From Stentor roeselii (taxonomy: Eukaryota > Ciliophora > Heterotrichea > Heterotrichida > Stentoridae), in NCBI GenBank assembly GCA_006503475.1, contig RSEH01000271.1, positions 1 to 62,656 of the forward strand: a stretch of DNA of 62,656 nt, written 5' to 3'. Below, piece by piece: positions 59,002 through 62,656 of this stretch (positions within the stretch are counted from its first letter, which is position 1; the number at the start of each line of letters is the position of its first letter). The position numbers were made by a program, and so were the translations under genes. The notes beneath the pieces were generated by a model that saw nothing but the letters and a program-made list of their open reading frames with translations, ran no database searches and had not been told where the DNA came from.

Positions 59002-59959
59002 TTATTTATATTATAGATAATCATTAAATATGATAAAGTAGACTATTAGAAAATTATGCAAAAAGCTTTAGACTGTTTTTGCTTTTTCTTTTGCATTAGG
59101 ATTATTATTCAATGATGAAAATGCATTTAGACTGCTTTGAATTCATATTAGAATTTTTTATAAAGTTGATAAAAAGGATGAAAATAGACTACTAAGTATT
59201 TTACTTCCTACAAAAAATGAGTTCCTTCGAAAGAATCCTTTATTTAAGAAATTATTCCTATAAAATAAACTAGTTAATTTTTTTCCTGTATAACCTATCA
59301 GCGTTTACATTATAATATAAAGAAGATGAAAATGAGAAATTTTATTTACATCTTTAGTCTAAATATATAATTATTACTTGCTAAAAAAGAACTTTCTATA
59401 ATAAAAAAATTAGACTATAACGCAATTATATTGTTTTAGCAACTTATAGTCAATAAACTGTTTTTAAGTATTTAAATATATAACTTGATTCACGTTTATT
59501 GAAATTAATTAATCTTTTGAACTAATTTTATCTTTCTTAGGTATATAAAAAAATAGATCGAGTTAACCCGAAAGAAATAATAATAAATAAATCAACAATA
59601 TCTATGTGAAAAGTTAATTATATTAAACAGTTTTATTTCCTAAAAAAGTAAGAAGAGTATGACTTAAAAAACAGACAAATTTAAATTTCTATTGAGAAAT
59701 AACCAAAATGATTACTAATTGAATTTCATATTTTAATACATTTTATGGCAGAGTTTGTCTTAACATTAAAATAATTTTGAATCCTGATCTTCAAAAGTGA
59801 TCAAGATAGTTATAAGAATATGAACTCCTATAAAATATTCTCAAATGTATTATAAATAAACTTTTAAGGCTACTTCAATAATTCTATTCACTTATACTTA
59901 TCTAATTTGTAAAAGCCAATATTTAAAATTTTTCATATACTCACTACTAATCTGAATTC
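59002..59959. other. AT-rich spacer
   Basis: About 960 bases, with no gene recognised. The right edge may contain the decayed 3' end of the ornithine decarboxylase relic. Confidence 0.5.
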
Positions 59960-60690
59960 TATAAGAAAAAACTAAAACCAATAAAAACTTAATTAGCTCA
60001 ATATATTTTTGATAGTAAAAATCCATCGAAACTTGAAGAAGACCCCATAGTTTAAGCACCAAAGTTCTCAAAAATAATCCAGTCTCCCACTTCAAGCACA
60101 GGCAATTCAAGTTGTTCAGAAACTCAATCAGCTCCATTACAAGTAGGTCACCAATTGATGCACTTATGAAGATTTTCAAAATTCTGAATATAAACCTGAA
60201 GTTTATTATTAATCAAAAAGGTATTAGGTTTAACCTCAACATGATAAAAATGAAAAGATTGAATGCACAGTAAATCTCTTCTCTAAGGTAATACATAATC
60301 TTTTCCACTTGGATGTTTTCATTATTTATTGAAAAGGCCTTGCCTTGACTGCCCAAAACTTTCTTGCTTCAGACATTAACAGCTAACGTGAAGACCTTTG
60401 CTGCAAAATACCTGCCAGGCTCCACTAGAGCCCTTAACCCATCCTCAAAAAAGCTTTCAAGAAAAACTCATGAAGTGGATCTTTATTAATTTTTGTTGTC
60501 CTTTCAGATAAAGTTATCTGGCCGGTCACTTTTGTTCAAAGTCAGTAAAATCACCTCCTAGATCAAGAAGGCTTAAGAATTTTTCATGTTCATTTTCACG
60601 AAATCGAATAATTCTTTGCAATTTTTATTGAATGGTAAAATGCTTCAGGGTTCCTGCATCTAGGATATGAAATTCATACCATAGCATCCA
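59960..60690 (-). pseudogene. Ornithine decarboxylase-like pseudogene
   Basis: On the minus strand, blocks in the order of a group IV PLP decarboxylase appear in two or more frames: WYEFHILDAGTLKHF (60690-60640), LLDLGGDF (60570-60547), VEPGRYFAAKVFTLAVNV (60425-60370), MYYLREEIYCAFN (about 60300), PTCNGAD (60147-60127), then LELPVLEVGDWIIFENFGA and SSSSFDGF (about 60110-60010). These match ornithine decarboxylase landmarks, including the catalytic Cys in PTC. Stops (TGA, TAA, TAG) and at least two frame changes break it. The N-terminal half, with the PLP lysine, was not found. It was an enzyme of polyamine synthesis and is now clearly dead. Confidence 0.82.
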
Positions 60691-61854
60691 TGCTCATGTT
60701 TTAGTAACTAAACTCCATTAGGCATGAATCCTGAAGTAGATTCATATAATATGGATTAATTATTGAATATTTGTGATTATTAGAGAGAAAATATATGAAT
60801 TAAAGTATATAATTCTTGTGAAAATAATCCAGGTAAGTGTAGAAAAGTTTTATATATTTCTTTAGGATGAAAAATGTAAACTTTACAAGGTTATTTAGAT
60901 GCATTATTAAGAAATAGATTTAACGATTTGGCTCAAATCAATCTGCTCATGACCCTTGATGATAATTTCTAGATTTCAAATAGATTAATTATAATTATTA
61001 TTTAATTGATGCCTTATAATGATTGAATGCATGCAGACATAGATACTGATACTCTAATTTGATTTACCATAAAATATTTAATTAATATGTATTAAAGATA
61101 AAGTAAAATTAAGCAAATATTTTATTTCAGTCTTATGTTTTGAAGTATTTCTTCATTATAATCCATAAACAAACTAAATGTTTGTCTTGCTAAAATCAGA
61201 GTCCGGATGTTTGGAAGTATCATAAGTAAGAAATTTTCTTTATATATATTTGAGTTTATTATGTTCTACTGAATTTAATGAATCAGTAATTATTTATTTA
61301 TTCTTAACTGTAATATTGGATTTATATTTATTGTTGATAATTTACCCTTGGCTTGTTCTAGTCTTGATCTTTATGTTATGAGTTGATGATGCAATTTTAA
61401 ATCTTTTTTGAACCATATCGTATTATTTTCTTAGTCTTTTAACTGGATTCATTATGATATAATCTTTCTTGGCTAAATCTCATCATTATTGACTAGTATA
61501 TATTCTATATTACCAATATATGATCTGAATTTTATTTATGATTATTATCTTAATGCATTATAATTTATAGGATGTTATTAAGTTTAATAAATGAGGAATT
61601 GCATTTCAAATATTTTTCAAATTACTTTGTCTATTTTCTCTATATTGCAACTCCTCATTTTAATGAATATTTCACTTTTTAATATATAATATTCAAATTA
61701 TACCTCAATAATTTTAGTTTCTTATTCACAAAACAATAAGAATTTTATGAATTACACATGATTATGCATTATTAGTGCAAAATACTAACAAAATCGAAAT
61801 CATTAAATGTATTTAAAATTATTAAAATCAAGATTTGATATACAATATTATAAA
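60691..61854. other. AT-rich spacer
   Basis: About 1,160 very AT-rich bases. The missing N-terminal part of the decarboxylase relic should lie here on the minus strand but is not recognisable. Nothing else seen. Confidence 0.45.
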
Positions 61855-62148
61855 ATGAAGTAGATATTATAAAACAAGTTTTAATCCAAAAAAAATCAAT
61901 AGACACTGAAGAATATCTATAGAACTCATGTTGGAGTCCCAGAAGAAATTCATCTAACTCTTGAAGATATACACAAATTCCCTAATTAAATCTCGAGGCC
62001 TTTTAAAAAAGCCTATGCTAATTTATTCAATGGTAAAAATTTCACAGTATATAAGAAAGGAAAAACTAGATCTATTAACATCAGAAAAAAATACAAAGAT
62101 CAAACATTCACCTTCAAGTTTCACATCAAATTATCGAAAATTGTTTGA
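61855..62148 (+). pseudogene. Single-frame relic with several TAA/TAG codons
   Basis: From ATG 61855 to TGA 62146-62148 one frame of 98 codons reads like protein without a frameshift (RTHVGVPEEIHLTLEDI, ISRPFKKAYANLFNGKNF, KYKDQTFTFKFHIKLSKI). It contains five internal stops, all TAA or TAG. There is no intron consensus. It is most simply a decaying gene. The lack of TGA and of indels is noted as odd but could be chance in AT-rich DNA. Family not recognised. Confidence 0.4.
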
Positions 62149-62536
62149 AAGGCAAATCAGAGTAAACTAATTGATACTTAGATGTAATTGATGATTAAAC
62201 AGAAAAAAAGATCAAATAATCAAATCCTCTATACATTAAATTCTAAGAATAATATATAACTGACAATTTTGGAATTGAAGTTTGCTGTGATGATTTGAAT
62301 CAAGATTAATTTAAACTGGCTTCATAAATCAACATTTGATTCAAAAGATAAACTGAGTAAATTCGTAAACTATTGAATTATTTGCCTACTCTTGGGACAA
62401 TCTTTAAGTTTTATTTATTGAATTTAGAAGAGTATTCAACTATTCTTACAATAGAAGATAGATAAATATAACTTTTGATTGTATTTTAGTATAAACTATT
62501 AAAGGTATATTTTGGCTTGAAAATCTAATTCTATAA

Positions 62537-62656
62537 ATGGCGAAATCTGGTTCATGCAGAGTAGCGGGAGAAGAAATACTCAAAATTCCTGGAGATAATG
62601 ATGAAATTGAAGGAGCTAAGGTTCAAAAGAAGATATATAAGNACTATAAAAGGTAT
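62537..62656 (+). CDS. Partial gene at the right edge
   Basis: An ATG in good context (CTATAAATGG) opens 40 codons that run off the window: MAKSGSCRVAGEE, later EGAKVQKKIYK. Codons are markedly less AT-rich than the upstream spacer, which supports a real start. One base is N at 62642. Too short to name. Confidence 0.6.
   Translation, partial: MAKSGSCRVAGEEILKIPGDNDEIEGAKVQKKIYKXYKRY

Noticed and set aside
59898-60179. 93-codon minus-strand frame as a real gene
   Set aside because: It overlaps the decarboxylase relic in a different frame. The frame with PTCNGAD and GDWIIFENFGA is the one with family content.
34723-62148. The AT-rich half might use a genetic code where TAA and TAG mean Gln
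   Set aside because: Intact genes in the same half end in TAA or TAG and never need read-through. The decarboxylase relic has TGA stops at Gly- and Arg-like positions. Several relics also have frameshifts. Decay in AT-rich DNA explains this better.
1-62656. tRNA, rRNA or telomere sequence
   Set aside because: No cloverleaf-like GC-rich segment, rRNA core or terminal repeat was recognised by eye. A tRNA scan would be needed to be sure.

Overview
This is eukaryotic macronuclear DNA from a ciliate that uses the standard genetic code. The best guess is a heterotrich such as Stentor. The evidence is internal. TAA, TAG and TGA all end clear genes: SRP72 ends in TAA, a coiled-coil gene in TAG, CFAP299 in TGA. 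Five introns can be placed with confidence. All are exactly 15 nt and fit GTA-N5-TA-N2-YAG. Genes are packed a few to a few tens of bases apart. Cilium genes (CFAP299, TPR and coiled-coil proteins) sit beside ordinary housekeeping genes (SRP72, enolase, PIG-C, SmD1, PCMT). No tRNA, rRNA, telomere or CRISPR array was seen.

The window has two halves. Positions 1-34,480 are compact, about 90% coding with roughly 29 genes. In order they are: a basic unknown protein; two tandem dCache membrane receptors; CFAP299; SRP72; coiled-coil proteins; a RasGAP-VPS9 protein; a PH-START protein; a C2 protein; a LITAF-type protein; an ABCB half-transporter; a lipidated pseudokinase ending in a cold-shock-like domain; enolase; PIG-C; a cyclic-nucleotide-domain K+ channel with a zinc knuckle; a PX-BAR sorting nexin; SmD1; membrane proteins; a TPR protein; and a TRIAP1/Mdm35-like twin-CX9C protein. 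Gene ends nearly touch, abut or overlap, and one divergent pair shares an 11-nt spacer.

Positions 34,480-62,656 are AT-rich and only about half coding. Intact genes are PCMT, a PRELI-domain protein (predicted partner of the TRIAP1-like protein), two WD40 loci, a 1,404-residue LamG/Cys-rich receptor with a multi-pass C-terminus, a small multi-pass protein, a RING coiled-coil protein, and a partial gene at the right edge. Between them lie decayed genes: a B-box/WD40 pseudogene, a second WD40 relic, an ornithine decarboxylase relic, a possible porin relic, a secreted Cys-rich relic and several unidentified ones.

The most unusual object is the locus at 41,295-46,061. It encodes an N-myristoylation motif, about 23 highly alike WD40 repeats and a C-terminal pseudokinase, in one frame broken by a single TAA. 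The repeats vary mainly in two loops that lie on the same face of a WD40 propeller. That pattern suggests a diversifying recognition protein, loosely like fungal WD40 allorecognition proteins. Other candidates for new biology are the dCache pair, in which one copy keeps and the other has lost the amino-acid-binding residues, and the pseudokinase/cold-shock fusion.
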